Part shown: piece after piece, positions 1-10,584 of the stretch
Position numbering within the stretch: the first letter of the stretch is position 1
Layout of the letters: each line of letters begins with the position of its first letter
DNA from: Paramyrothecium sp. XJ0827
Lineage: Eukaryota; Ascomycota; Sordariomycetes; Hypocreales; Stachybotryaceae
NCBI GenBank assembly: GCA_020881915.1
Contig: JAJFPB010000004.1
Span: forward strand, 1,736,001-1,800,000
Reading direction: 5' to 3'
DNA length: 64,000 nt
Notes under the pieces: model-generated
What the model saw: only the letters and a program-made list of their open reading frames with translations
Told to the model about the DNA's origin: nothing
Database searches by the model: none
Made by a program: the position numbers and the translations under genes

Positions 1-64
1 TCGAGTTTCACTGTAGGCTGCCCTCTCCATACATCATTGTAACAACATTACTCACCGCTCCAAG

Positions 65-1209
65 CTGCGATTGAGGTTATCATACAACAACGACTCGAGC
101 AAAATGGGCTTTGCAAAATGACAGTTCCACTCGGGACAGCGACCTCCAAGCCACACATACCAATCTTCGTCACACCCGATCTCGAACAAAAGTCACGCGT
201 CGTTGTTCTCTTTGGAGAACCGAATCAAGCGGTCGGCGTCTTGGCACATCGAGTCATGGAAGGTCCTGGCGGGCTGGATGAAGGCAGCATGGTCTCTGTC
301 ATTCGCGCCCTCTACAAGCAGCGCTCGTCTCCAGACGATGCCTCTCCACCAGGTGTAGTGTTGGCAAATCCAGGTGCAACGTACTGGTGGCCCGAGGAAA
401 AGCGTGCTCTCACCATCAACCAGAGCAATGGAACTCAACTTCCCAGCCTGGGACACTATGGTAGGCAGTACGTTCCGACACTCAACGAAGTACCAGAGAA
501 CGAAAACTCCTACGAGCATGTCAAGTACATCTTCGGAACAGTCCTCAAGACAATGATGGCAGAGCACGCGATGGTGGACGTAGTGGCTATCGGTGCCAGC
601 TGCGACCTCATCGAAAAGTTCTTCGACATCAAGGAGAACTGGGCGCTCTGGGGGCCACGACTCAACGCCATGCTTCTCCTAGGCACAGTGTACCCAACCG
701 ACACCCTTACAAATACAGGGTTCAAAGAGTTTCTCGCCAAGGTGGGCACACAATGCAAAGCTAAGTCCATGCATGTGCTAATGTGTATCTAGCGCGCCTG
801 TGGTTTCATTCTATCCTCCTTACCATCAGGCACGCCGCTGGCTCCTCCCACTGGCAACTCTAACGAATGCATCCCTGAGCTCGGCTGCCCTGTGCACTCG
901 TCCTCTGAGCCACATTATACGGAGCTCATATTGATTCGAGCTCGTGACTCGGTGCTGGCCTATCTTCAAGGGGTCGCAATGTCACCGGGCTTTGAAAATG
1001 CGCCCATTACAGTAATCGACCGCCCCCAGCAGGAAATGATCGAGGAGGCTTGGGAGAACATGCCGGAGGAGGAGAAGCCGTTGCTCACAACGGCGGACCC
1101 TGAGGCCATGAAAGAACAGGTGAAGCAAGTTAGGCGCTGGAAGAAGTTTGTAGAAACGGGGGTAGCTCCCGAGTCCAGCTCAGATGAGGAAGAGGAAGAT
1201 CTCCCCTAG
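65..1209 (+). CDS. Arb2-domain protein (5' truncated by window edge)
   Basis: This is the C-terminal part of a fungal Arb2-domain protein, a family with an alpha/beta-hydrolase-like fold that is linked to the S. pombe Argonaute siRNA chaperone and to histone deacetylase subunits. The visible exons are about 65..741 and 793..1209, separated by a 51-bp intron (donor gtgggc, acceptor ctag). Reading through gives KRACGFILSSLPSGTPLAPP at the junction, which fits the family. The frame is open upstream of the ATG at 118 (RLEQNGLCKMTVPLG) back to an acceptor-like ctccaag ending at 64, and a stop at 40-42 closes the frame before it. The true start therefore lies in an exon outside the window, and the ATG at 118 is probably internal. 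Visible marks are a PLGTATSKPHIPIF-type block, FGEPNQ, and GASCDL resembling a nucleophile elbow. The C-terminus is a Ser/acidic tail (SSSDEEEEDLP). It ends tail-to-tail with the next gene. Family is confident; biochemical role is inferred. Confidence 0.85.
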
Positions 1210-1443
1210 GACTCTGAGCATGCCAGGAAAGGGAAGGCCGGTGCATCAATCGGCGTCTTTGAGCTGGCTTGACCAAAACACAGCCATATCGCAGGGTCTT
1301 CATAGCGGTAGTTTCGTGAATTAATATCATATACAGCCTGTGCTTACTGGAACATGCCCCGCGCATTGTTGTAGCCCTAATATACAAACCGGAATGGTTA
1401 ACCGAAATCGTGGTATCCCATGTAAAACTGCAAGCCGCCTAAT

Positions 1444-3132
1444 TTAAGCCTTAAAATAGCCCATCAGCCCGGAATTCGGTCGTGCGACATCTTCGAGTAA
1501 CTCCTGTGTCCGCTTCACCCGTTCCTTAACAACCAACTCTTCAGCCGCCCATCGGTCTTCGGCTTCCCGTGGCGCAGACCAGAAGTTGAAGACATTCGGG
1601 CTTGCAGCCTTTCCTTGCTGCGCCTTGGCGGCCTCCTCCCTGGCTAGGCTAGCCACCATCGTGGCCCAGTTGCCTAGACCCGTGCCCAAGCACTCGCGAC
1701 ATGATTGCTTGGCAGGCTTGTCCGTTGTCAGCGGGCCAATCTTGCGTAGTTGCTCTTCAGCTGCATCGACACCATCACGTGTCCATGCGAGACCGTCATC
1801 TCGCGAGGCCGTTGCGTATAAAATTTCACCAATGTACAGATTCAACGCAGCCTCCTGGCATCGCTCGTGCGGGCTGCGCCACGGGGGAAGGGAGCCATCA
1901 GGGGGTGGAGGTGGGTAGTCTGGAGGGGCGAAGAAATTGAGAACCTGGCGATACATTGGGACCTGCCTCGGCTTCTCACGAGGCACCGGAGGAGGCTCAT
2001 CGGATAGAGATCGTCTAGCTTTCAGGACCGAGACGTAGATAGGCAAGGCAGAGGTTAGGTCGCCTTCTCGGGCCTTGTGGTTGGCTATAGCCGTGACAGC
2101 GTCGAGGACATTAAGAGATGGGGGTCCAGCCGCTTCCCTCAAGACGAAAGTATTCGTGTCGTACGGTAAATTCGAGGCATCAATGCCTTGTGTTGCTTCA
2201 GCCAGCGCCAAATTATACAAGGCGCCGGGTCCCTCAGACCTCTTTTTGTACTCCATAAAGCTTGCATATTCTAACGCCGCTTCAATCTTCTGCCGCTGTG
2301 TGAAGCCCTTTGTGGCCAAGATTTTCATGTACCATTCGTCCGCCGCAGGATAGGCAAGCTCGCAGTCCTCCTCTCGGGGCGCATGCGAGAAGCCAGCAGG
2401 GATGGGGGAAGGTCGCGGGTTGGAGGGGCCGATAACGAATTCGGGGGGTGAGATGACGCTGCGCTTCTTGTCTCGCACCCAGCCATCGACATGCTCGGCA
2501 GCTTTAGCACCCAACATGACGGCTTCGAAGTAGCCTCTACGCCACTCCTCTGACATGGCCGATATATCGCAGGCAATGAATTCGCCGTCGGCATCCAGGG
2601 TCGAGGCCTGCTTGTCCGAAAGCTTGACCACCTTTCCTCCGCCGTTATCCGCAACTTCCAAACGAACGACGACCTCTCGAGCAAATTCTAGGGCCCTGGG
2701 CCAGTTGACCTGTCCATCTTTGGGATTTTTGAAATTATTTGCATCCCTCAAGAACTTCCTAGTCAGATAGCGCCACTCGTGTGGTGTTGGATACTCTCGC
2801 TCAAGAAGTTCCTCGCCAACAGCAAAGGCGATGACCACAACGCAAAGGATTCCCGTCCAGAATACTAACGTATACCGCACAACTTGCTTGGCTTCGTGCC
2901 TTAGCCATTTTCCTCGTTCGGACGTGAAGTAGCGGACAGGAACTGGTCGAGAAGTCGGGACAGAGAGAAAAGGTAGGCTGGGTCGCGAGCTAGCTGTTGT
3001 GATCTGTGCGTGATTCCCCAGCGGTCGATGGCATCGACATCTTGAGGTATAGGTTGGTGGTGAGCTGAGGGCCAGCCTGCGTGCTGGATGGCGACGAAGC
3101 ATTTGGACCGATTGTGCAGAGGTCCGATACAT
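1444..3132 (-). CDS. Uncharacterised mitochondrial-type membrane protein (562 aa)
   Basis: A single uninterrupted reading frame of 562 codons starting at ATG 3132. The first 70 residues are rich in Arg, Ser and His with almost no acidic residues, as in a mitochondrial presequence, and end at a PVRYFTSERGKW-like block. One hydrophobic segment follows at about residues 86-106 (YTLVFWTGILCVVVIAFAVG), then the motif YPTPHEWRYLTRKFLRDA, which recurs in filamentous-fungal homologues. The rest is soluble, helical and possibly TPR-like, with Pro-rich loops around residue 400. From memory, homologues are often labelled 'MFS maltose permease' in databases. That cannot be right for a protein with one membrane segment. 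I infer an inner-membrane or matrix-facing anchor protein of unknown function. It is transcribed divergently from the tcd gene across 323 bp. Confidence 0.75.
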   Translation of the reverse strand: MYRTSAQSVQMLRRHPARRLALSSPPTYTSRCRCHRPLGNHAQITTASSRPSLPFLSVPTSRPVPVRYFTSERGKWLRHEAKQVVRYTLVFWTGILCVVVIAFAVGEELLEREYPTPHEWRYLTRKFLRDANNFKNPKDGQVNWPRALEFAREVVVRLEVADNGGGKVVKLSDKQASTLDADGEFIACDISAMSEEWRRGYFEAVMLGAKAAEHVDGWVRDKKRSVISPPEFVIGPSNPRPSPIPAGFSHAPREEDCELAYPAADEWYMKILATKGFTQRQKIEAALEYASFMEYKKRSEGPGALYNLALAEATQGIDASNLPYDTNTFVLREAAGPPSLNVLDAVTAIANHKAREGDLTSALPIYVSVLKARRSLSDEPPPVPREKPRQVPMYRQVLNFFAPPDYPPPPPDGSLPPWRSPHERCQEAALNLYIGEILYATASRDDGLAWTRDGVDAAEEQLRKIGPLTTDKPAKQSCRECLGTGLGNWATMVASLAREEAAKAQQGKAASPNVFNFWSAPREAEDRWAAEELVVKERVKRTQELLEDVARPNSGLMGYFKA

Positions 3133-3455
3133 TGAACGTTGGCAATCCTGTGGCGGAAATCAGACCGGTCGCTTCCGGTGCATGTCGTCGGCCTTGTCTG
3201 GCACGGCAATGCACGATCGCTTGCTCAGATTGATCGTGGTGATGGGTTGATGCTGCGTTGGGCTTGTCTGCTCGATAAGAATTGTCGGGTGCGATGACTA
3301 ATCACTTTTCGACCAACGACGTCAAACTAAGGTCCTTAGGGGCACTAACATCATCCAGAACATTTGAAACAGAATTGAATGACCATAGTCTTCATCTCCC
3401 ACGACGTCACTGGTCATATAAGGGCTTTTGAGAAGCCTTGGATGATGTGATCGCC
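3133..3455. promoter_or_regulatory. Divergent intergenic promoter region
   Basis: This 323-bp spacer separates the start codons of two divergently transcribed genes, so it must hold both promoters. I see no canonical TATA box or recognisable operator. Two acgacgtca-like half sites (near 3316 and 3401) resemble CRE/bZIP sites, but this is weak. Confidence 0.4.
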
Positions 3456-5026
3456 ATGGCTTCGTATATATCAGACGCATTGGCCCATCCTCGGTTCCCA
3501 TTGATCGCAACGGCAATTATCTCTGGAACAACCGTGGCGACCTTGATTCTGGGTTATCAATTTTTTGACCGGGAGGAGAGGGTGTATGAGCTTAAGAGCT
3601 CCATACCCTCGCCTGCTGAAGGTGATATTGATTCGCATAAGGTAGGTCAGCTCGTCTGGACAGTCGAGACTTGACTAATTCATCCCAGATAAACAGTTTT
3701 GGAGGCTCTTCCGCACCAGTCTTGGATAAGGAAGACGCTAGAAACGAAGCCTTGGCCAAGCGAGCTCAAGCCGGTGATTTTGATGAGGAGCTCATTCAAG
3801 AGCAGTTAGCGCGCAATCGCGTCTTCCTCACAGCAGAAGGACTGAAGAAACTTCGCAATGCGTTCGTTGTCGTGGTGGGATGCGGCGGCGTAGGATCGCA
3901 CTGCACCGCTTTACTGGCCCGTTCCGGAGTGTCCAGGATTCGACTTGTTGACTTCGATCAAGTTACTCTCAGCTCACTCAACCGTCATGCAGTTGCCACT
4001 CTCGCCGACGTTGGTATTCCCAAGGTCCAGTGTCTGCAACGCCGTCTCATCGCCATCGCCCCTTGGGTCGAGTTTGACTTGCGCCAAGACAAGTTTGATG
4101 GGTCTGTGGCTGAGAAGATGCTGGAGCCGTGGACGAAGGGTGGCCGTCAGCCTGACTTTGTTCTCGATGCCATCGACAACATCGAAACCAAGGTTGCGCT
4201 ATTGGCATACTGCCACAAACACAAACTCCCGGTGATTAGTTCCATGGGTGCAGCCTGCAAGAGCGATCCCACACGAATCGTTGTAGGCGACATTGGTACC
4301 AGTACAGACGATGGACTCTCGAAAGCAACAAGAAGGCGTCTCAAACTGATGGGCATCACTAGCGGTATCCCAGTGGTCTATTCGACGGAACAGGCGGGTG
4401 AAGGCAAGGCCGAGCTGCAGCCCCTTTCGGAGGAAGAATACAACAAGGGTTCCGTTGGTGACCTCGGTGTGATGCCGAACTTCAGAGTTCGCATTCTCCC
4501 TGTCTTGGGAACAATGCCCGCTATTTTCGGGCTGACTGCTGCAAACCACATCATCTTGAGCATCGCTGGCTATCCGCTGGATTACTTCCCAGCTAAAGGC
4601 AGGGAGAAGATGTATGAAGGCATCCTCAATTACGTCCAATCCAGCGAAGAGAACATTGCTCGCCTTTACGTTCCGGGCACTGTCGGCTTAAAAGTGCCCT
4701 TGACCACTGGGGACATTTCGTTCCTGATGGAAGAGCTGTATCGGGCTCGCAGTGCAATCTCCGGCATTCCGACTAAGCTGATTCTAATTCGCTGGCGAAA
4801 GCCCGAGTTCGTTCCTATGACTGTCATCGGTGAAGGAAAAGACGAACAAAAATGCTCGACGATTAGGTTACGCGACTTGGTGTGTATGACCAAGGAGGAG
4901 GCAACGAGACACCTCAAAGACATCATCAAGGGCGATAAAAGGCATGAGGAGATTTACGATAAAGAGACTATCGAAAGGGTTGAGGCGAAGCTAGTTGAAG
5001 CCGCGCAATTCGAGCAGTTTCGGTAG
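3456..5026 (+). CDS. tcd1: tRNA threonylcarbamoyladenosine dehydratase (Tcd1/Tcd2 family)
   Basis: This E1-like ThiF/MoeB/HesA-family enzyme dehydrates t6A37 to the cyclic form ct6A in ANN-decoding tRNAs using ATP. Exons are 3456..3641 and 3689..5026. The 47-bp intron has donor gtaggt, branch ttgactaat and acceptor cccag, giving 507 aa. The start is the first in-frame ATG. Residues 17-39 form a transmembrane helix (FPLIATAIISGTTVATLILG), consistent with the mitochondrial outer-membrane location of yeast Tcd1/Tcd2. The adenylation fold shows the glycine loop VVVVGCGGVGSH (about residues 122-133), then RLVDFDQVTLSSLNRHAV, the D-x-x-N-x-R-type ATP-binding block, and FVLDAIDNIETKVALL. No CxxC zinc pairs were noticed. 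Fungi often have one such gene, so the Tcd1/Tcd2 distinction is not made here. Assignment by family motifs is strong. Confidence 0.93.
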
Positions 5027-8000
5027 TATAGGTGAGCAACCAGTGTACAGTTGAGCTTCTCTGCTAAGCTCACATGGAGACAGAGGGCAAGGGGAAGGTC
5101 AAGATGTCTTGGAGTATTTGGTCTTCAATTATTTGGTCTTGAAGGCATAGAGTCTCGAGCGAGATGATTTGTAACGCGTCAACATACACACCTTGTAAGA
5201 CTTCCATGAAGAGCAATCCATTCCAGCATTGTGGCTATGTTTACAGTTGTGAAAGATCATGACAAGCTCGTTGCTGGACGCAATGGTACAAACACTACTC
5301 TGTACTGAACCCGGCCTCAGTACACTGTGACTTCATCATCCTAAGCTATATGCGCGGCTTCTTGGTATCCCCCCCCCTTCCCCAGAACACATTGTTTCCG
5401 GCACCAGCATGATCAGGGCACCAATTGAGAGCTTCTAGGGATGCGACTTCAACCTAGATCGGCATGGGATCTTGCGAGTATCCGTACCTACGCTCAAAAT
5501 TCGCAACATGCAGGATAGCAAGACGGCAACATCAAGTGTAGTCTAATTTGCTTGCTACTAGGGACCCCGATTTCGGACTTTGAAGAGACCCTGTCTCTAT
5601 TTGCTATCCGCCAGTCTAAGATGCAGCCCAAAGACGCCTTCTGCCGACCCCTTGCCAAAGACTCCAATTTGGTGGAAACTGACTCGATCGCACAATGTAA
5701 CACAATGTTTGACCTGATAATGCGTGCGACAACATCCGTCGTTATTCCTCAACTGGCATGTGGACGCACACACCGACCACTTTCCAACTTTTGTGGAAGA
5801 CCTCGTATCGTACCTCGCTTGGGATGGTCACCGAGTTGGAATGACGTACCGAAGTTCTTTTTTTCTGTTTTCCACGGTAACCGACCGAGCACATCACATC
5901 CAACCACAAGAATGTACACATATCACGATTGGAGCGCCCCTCTCAACCACGCCTTGCCCCGGCTCTTGACCGGCAATTGGGCCCACATGTGCAAGTTTTT
6001 GGGGGGCCAGTACTCTGTAATGCAACGCAACACAATTTTGATGGGTACCTATCGTGGAAAGTGAGGTGTGATAGCCGGTTGATATCTTGCCTCTTCGCTA
6101 CGCGAAAGACCAGTCAGAGTTCAGCCCTGCCCGGTGCGTTTCACTCTCTTTAAGGACTAGGGTTCCCATTGGCCCTGCTTCTCGCCAGAGCAACAAACAT
6201 GAAGCAGCCCCATGCAGACCACAGTAGTTTTCTTTTGGGAATTACCAATAGTCTTCTCACCGGTCTCAACAATCCTGGTTATGGCAAGCCTCGTAAAGTT
6301 TTATTGAAGAATTTTCATGGGCCCAGAGCATGTTTTTCGCAGCCTGATCTACGAGCCGTCTTGTCCCTTCCATTGCAACGCAATCCTGCATTGCTTTTGT
6401 TTCTATCTCGTTCGATCGCCTCACCGCCACGACAAAACATGTGAAAAACTGTGTAAAATTTTTTCCATCATGATGATCGGAGAGAACCAATCACTTCGGC
6501 GCCACGCAATGGATTCACAGCATAACCATGCAAATCCAAAGGTTATACAGCATTATGGTCAGTTATCGGCCAGCACGCACCCGAGCCTTGTCGTGAGCGG
6601 AAGGGAGCCCGTCACACACGTGGCGTCCACCCAGGCCGTGTTCCGGTGGAAGAGAAATGGATGTACATGCATTGGCGAAGGCAGGTGCATAAAAAACGAT
6701 CAATGAGCAGCCTTACACCACACTCCGTGCGAGAAGACTGTCTCAAGTTGAAGCCACGGCAACGAGCCTTCCAGTGGAAAACTGTTACACTGCCTGAGCA
6801 CCAGGTCAGTAGGCGGCCATGGGCACTCAACTACCCGATATTGGCCTCGGATCGGATAATGCTCGACTGGCTGGCAAACCGGATGACGTGCGTGAGTGGT
6901 CGAATCGGTGAGCAGAATTCGGGACCGGCTGAGCCAGAGCCATGCCTGCCCAATGCTGTCCGCGAGTACCGAGCTGGGCAAAGCAATAGTGAAGTGGGTT
7001 TTCGCCTTCTTGGACTTGTGGAACGCGCACATTCGACAAGGATCTCTTCGCATGTCCAACGGGGCTATGGCGTCCCTAGTAATTGTGACTCCCCTTTCCT
7101 AGCGTGGCTGCCTTGTGGAAGACTGTAGGGAGGTCCTGGCAACTCCGGTTAGTCTCGTAAGTGAAGCGAAGGAATCGTAGGCTGGAACAAAGATATGATA
7201 GATTTCTGTAGTGCTAATTATAGTCAAGCGTCCTGCGGCAGTCCGTCAGTGTTGGAGGAGAGGCAGCCACGATCTCCCACCACCCATGACCAACCTGTGC
7301 ATGACGAGAGGCAGCGAGTCTCGAGTCCCACTTCAGGCTCGGAAGATGATGTGTGAAGTTCGTAAGGGGAGGGGCTTGCGCCTGATCTCCACTTGCCGAA
7401 AGCTTGATCATTGTCTTTCAGCGTCGTAGTCCATGCGTACTCCAGATAATGTAGGCCTTGGGCTCGAATGCAGACCTCGTGAGTTGTCCGTCTCTCGTCG
7501 ATACGTTGATGAGCACGTGGTATGCGTCGTTAGGCATTGGTGAATCTTTGCAGTATCTAGTAGTTTGGTGTTGACTCAACATGATCGGTTATCAAGCTCT
7601 GGGGACTGCGTTGGCAAACGTGTGGCTCGTAAGACGTGTTCTCCATAGCTTCTCCGCAAATCTGGGGCCAAGAGTGCACTTTAACAAAACAAGGCTCCGT
7701 GTTTTGCATGGCGGTTGGATGGCAATAGGGCAATGAGGTGGTTAATACTCTTCCGGGCCTTCTCTCCTGAATGGACGGAGAAGAAGCCCGAGCGGGTCAC
7801 CGAAGTTTGGGTCGCAATGATGCGAACAGTCGACACGTTCTTGCGAGTGCTGCCTGCACGCACAACATAGCTTCGGGTGATTTCGTATGTCCTTCTTGAT
7901 GCCTTTCCGGTGCCTTCTGATAGCCTAGGGATGTGCGTGGCCTAAAGAAGGGAAGAATGCATGGTTGATTTGCATTTTGGAATGCCTTGATGCACTCTAG

Positions 8001-9085
8001 TGGAAAGGCCTCTTCCGCCTAGTGATGCTGTAACATGATAAGCTCAAGGCCTACCATTTCGAGCAAGTACAACATATATTCGTAATGGTAGGACGGTGCT
8101 ATATTGTTCAGCCAGCTCTTAAGAAATGACTAGGCGTAGGAACCACGTACTCTTCCGATGGCCGCGCAATGATGATGTTTTAGAGGACTCTTCCCATTGC
8201 TCAGGCAAACGTTGGACATGGTGTCTGTAAGCGAAGTTTTTGATCACCTGCTGCACTTCTTATTACGTTCTGGCAGCTGGCTGCCTTGAATGTTTACAAA
8301 GTGTTGCCAATGGGGTGGTCAGCTTTGAGGTCACGCTGCTGACTGTCTCAAAGTAGACGCGACTGTCGATGCCACTATACTTAGAATTGAAGCATAGAGA
8401 TAATTGAAGCAAGGTTGGACAATGTGGTCCTGTTCATGGAACTCGGAGTTGGGAAAGAAAACGGAGAGTCAGTTGAGCGGTTGGTGTGGCGCAATCCATA
8501 GCTGGTGATATATAGCTGTCTGGCTGACAAGACGGAACTTCATTTGCGGCAGTGAAGCAATGTTCAGGATTATGCTTTTTGAAACGTCATCAAAATCCGA
8601 GCTAATAGGAAGAACTGGTTCTGGAAAGGAATTTTGGCTTCTGCAGTGTGACATTAACGCCGCTGGTGCTGACAGTCACTTGGATCTACGTCTAGAAATA
8701 AATTCTATGGGAAACAAAGGTCAAGGTCGAGATACACCCTTCAGCTGAAACATACCTCAGACGCACAAATTCCGTTGTTTCAAGTCATTTCTATGACCAG
8801 GATGCTGTATTCTATCGCGAGCCAACAAACCCAGACATGCAAACATGACATTTACAAAAGTGCAGTCGTTGCGTGTACACAGCACAAATTGGCAGAATCA
8901 CATGATGGAAACTAGCCCCTTCGATGAGAGCAAGCCGAATGTGAGCGACTTATTGCACTTCTCACCGGAGCTTTGTGATTAGACAGCCTGCCTTATCGTT
9001 CGCGCATGACGTTGGTGAGGCTGTCGAGCATCTGCGAGGCTGGACGAGATCGACGATGGGCGGTCCATTTGTCTTCACAATTATG

Positions 9086-9143
9086 TCTTTTTTTCTTTTT
9101 TTCTTTTTTTGTTTTAGCCTTTTTAAAAATTAATTTATTTTAC
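9086..9143. repeat. T-rich low-complexity tract
   Basis: Runs of T broken by single C or G, followed by an AT-only stretch (taatttatttta-like). Simple low-complexity DNA with no evidence of function. Confidence 0.7.
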
Positions 9144-10022
9144 ATGTCCATGGCAGGTCCCGACCCTCTACTCCTTCACAAACGCATAGAACAAGTGTCT
9201 ATAGTTTGAGCGATGGCTGACTGAGGTAAGTCTTAGGTTACCTTCATAAAATGAGTAGTGACACGGCTGCCGGGGGTGCGAGGCTCTGTGTCCAGGCCCC
9301 GTTGACCGCGAACCATCTCATTGACATAAAACAAGGGCCTGGAAGCCAGAAGAGATGGACAATTGCTTCTGCCCTTCCAAGTGCTTTCTCCTTCAACAGT
9401 TAGCAGCCCGCTATGCAGTTGTCTTCGCTGCGACTTGAGCCGGAAGAAGAAACGCCCTGCCACATTGTCTGCTCCTCTTGACACCCATAGGCTCTTTTTT
9501 TTCCTGCACATGTCCCTTTTATTCCTTGCCAACGAAACGTGGCATCCTGTCATTACCGTCATCCTTTACACAACCTGGTGCGTCTTTTTTACACGTCAGA
9601 GCTGTTAGCCACAAGGCATTGGCCATTGGCGGAGGGCCTTGGAAGCGTGTGTGCCTTCACTCCCAGCGACCGACTCATCTGGCCAAGGACCAACTGACAT
9701 CTCACTGACATCTACCAGGCGGTCGCTGCATCACAAAAGCATCAACGTGGATGAAGAGGCACTCGCTCGGTCATCTCAAAAGGTGGGAGGTCCATTGCAA
9801 GCGATTTCGCCCTTTGAGCCGCATGGAAGGCAATTGCGGACTTTGTAGTGGTTCGCAAAAAAAGTACTCTCCTTGCAGGTGTGCGTAAGTTAAAGCGGGT
9901 AAGTTCCTTTCCTCAACAGCCAGCGTCTGCCTTGCCTTAGTCACATTTGGTTTCCCTAGCAGGATTTTGCATCCTACCTGAACACCCCCCCACCCCTTCA
10001 TGCAGAACCTGTAGCAGGGGTT

Positions 10023-10098
10023 CTTGTACCTGTACCTCACAAGGCTCTACCTTACGTTCCCTTACGTTACCTTGCCTTGCCTTGCCTCGTCTCGTCTG
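10023..10098. repeat. Imperfect CCTTG / CCTTACG / TACCT repetition
   Basis: Short pyrimidine-biased words (ctgtacct, ccttacg, ccttg x3, tcgtctcg) repeat imperfectly about 490 bp upstream of the EST1-like start codon. Similar microsatellite-like tracts occur elsewhere in the window (33411-33480, 50400-50475). Confidence 0.5.
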
Positions 10099-10584
10099 AA
10101 CTCAAGTCGTTTAGAGACAACATCTTCCCTTTTGGCTTCCCCCTCTATTTGCCCCATCGTCGGTTGTTCAGCTCAACCTGACGAAGCTGATACAAGCTTA
10201 ACACGGCTGCGCTGAACTATGCTGCGTCCCCTACGGCGAAATTACGAGTCCCTCCGTCTGCGCCTTCTGCTGTAACCATGACCGGGCGCATCTAATACGT
10301 TAACAGCGCACTCAGCCTCACTCTTACTAATTCTTTGGGTTTCTTCGCCTCTGCAGATTCATCAGCGACGCAGCGCAGCGGTTTCATTCGTGACGCCCAT
10401 CGCACACTCATCTTCGTATTGCTGTAGCATTCGGGGTTCGGAATTCGCGCGGTGGCGAGGGCGCGGAGCTTGAACATCTGAAATTTTCCCTCGCTTCGGC
10501 GAGGCCGGCCACAGCGAGGTGTAGCCTCCACGTCGCGTTTTGGCCCTCATCCTCCATGCCACGTCCAACGCATCGCTCCCTAAC

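Larger units (their letters stand above)
5027..10584. other. 5.6-kb gene-poor spacer
   Basis: No supported gene was found. Open frames are short, rich in Cys/His/Ser/Arg and lack family signatures or consensus introns. It holds a run of C near 5369-5377, a T-rich tract at 9086-9143 and pentamer-like CCTTG/CCTTACG repetition near 10050-10095. The last few hundred bases should include the promoter and 5' leader of the EST1-like gene at 10585. Confidence 0.5.

Noticed and set aside
9302..9316. Third copy of the inverted terminal sequence (gaccgcgaaccat)
   Set aside because: Only about 13 bases agree, without the cccgg end; too short to separate from chance.
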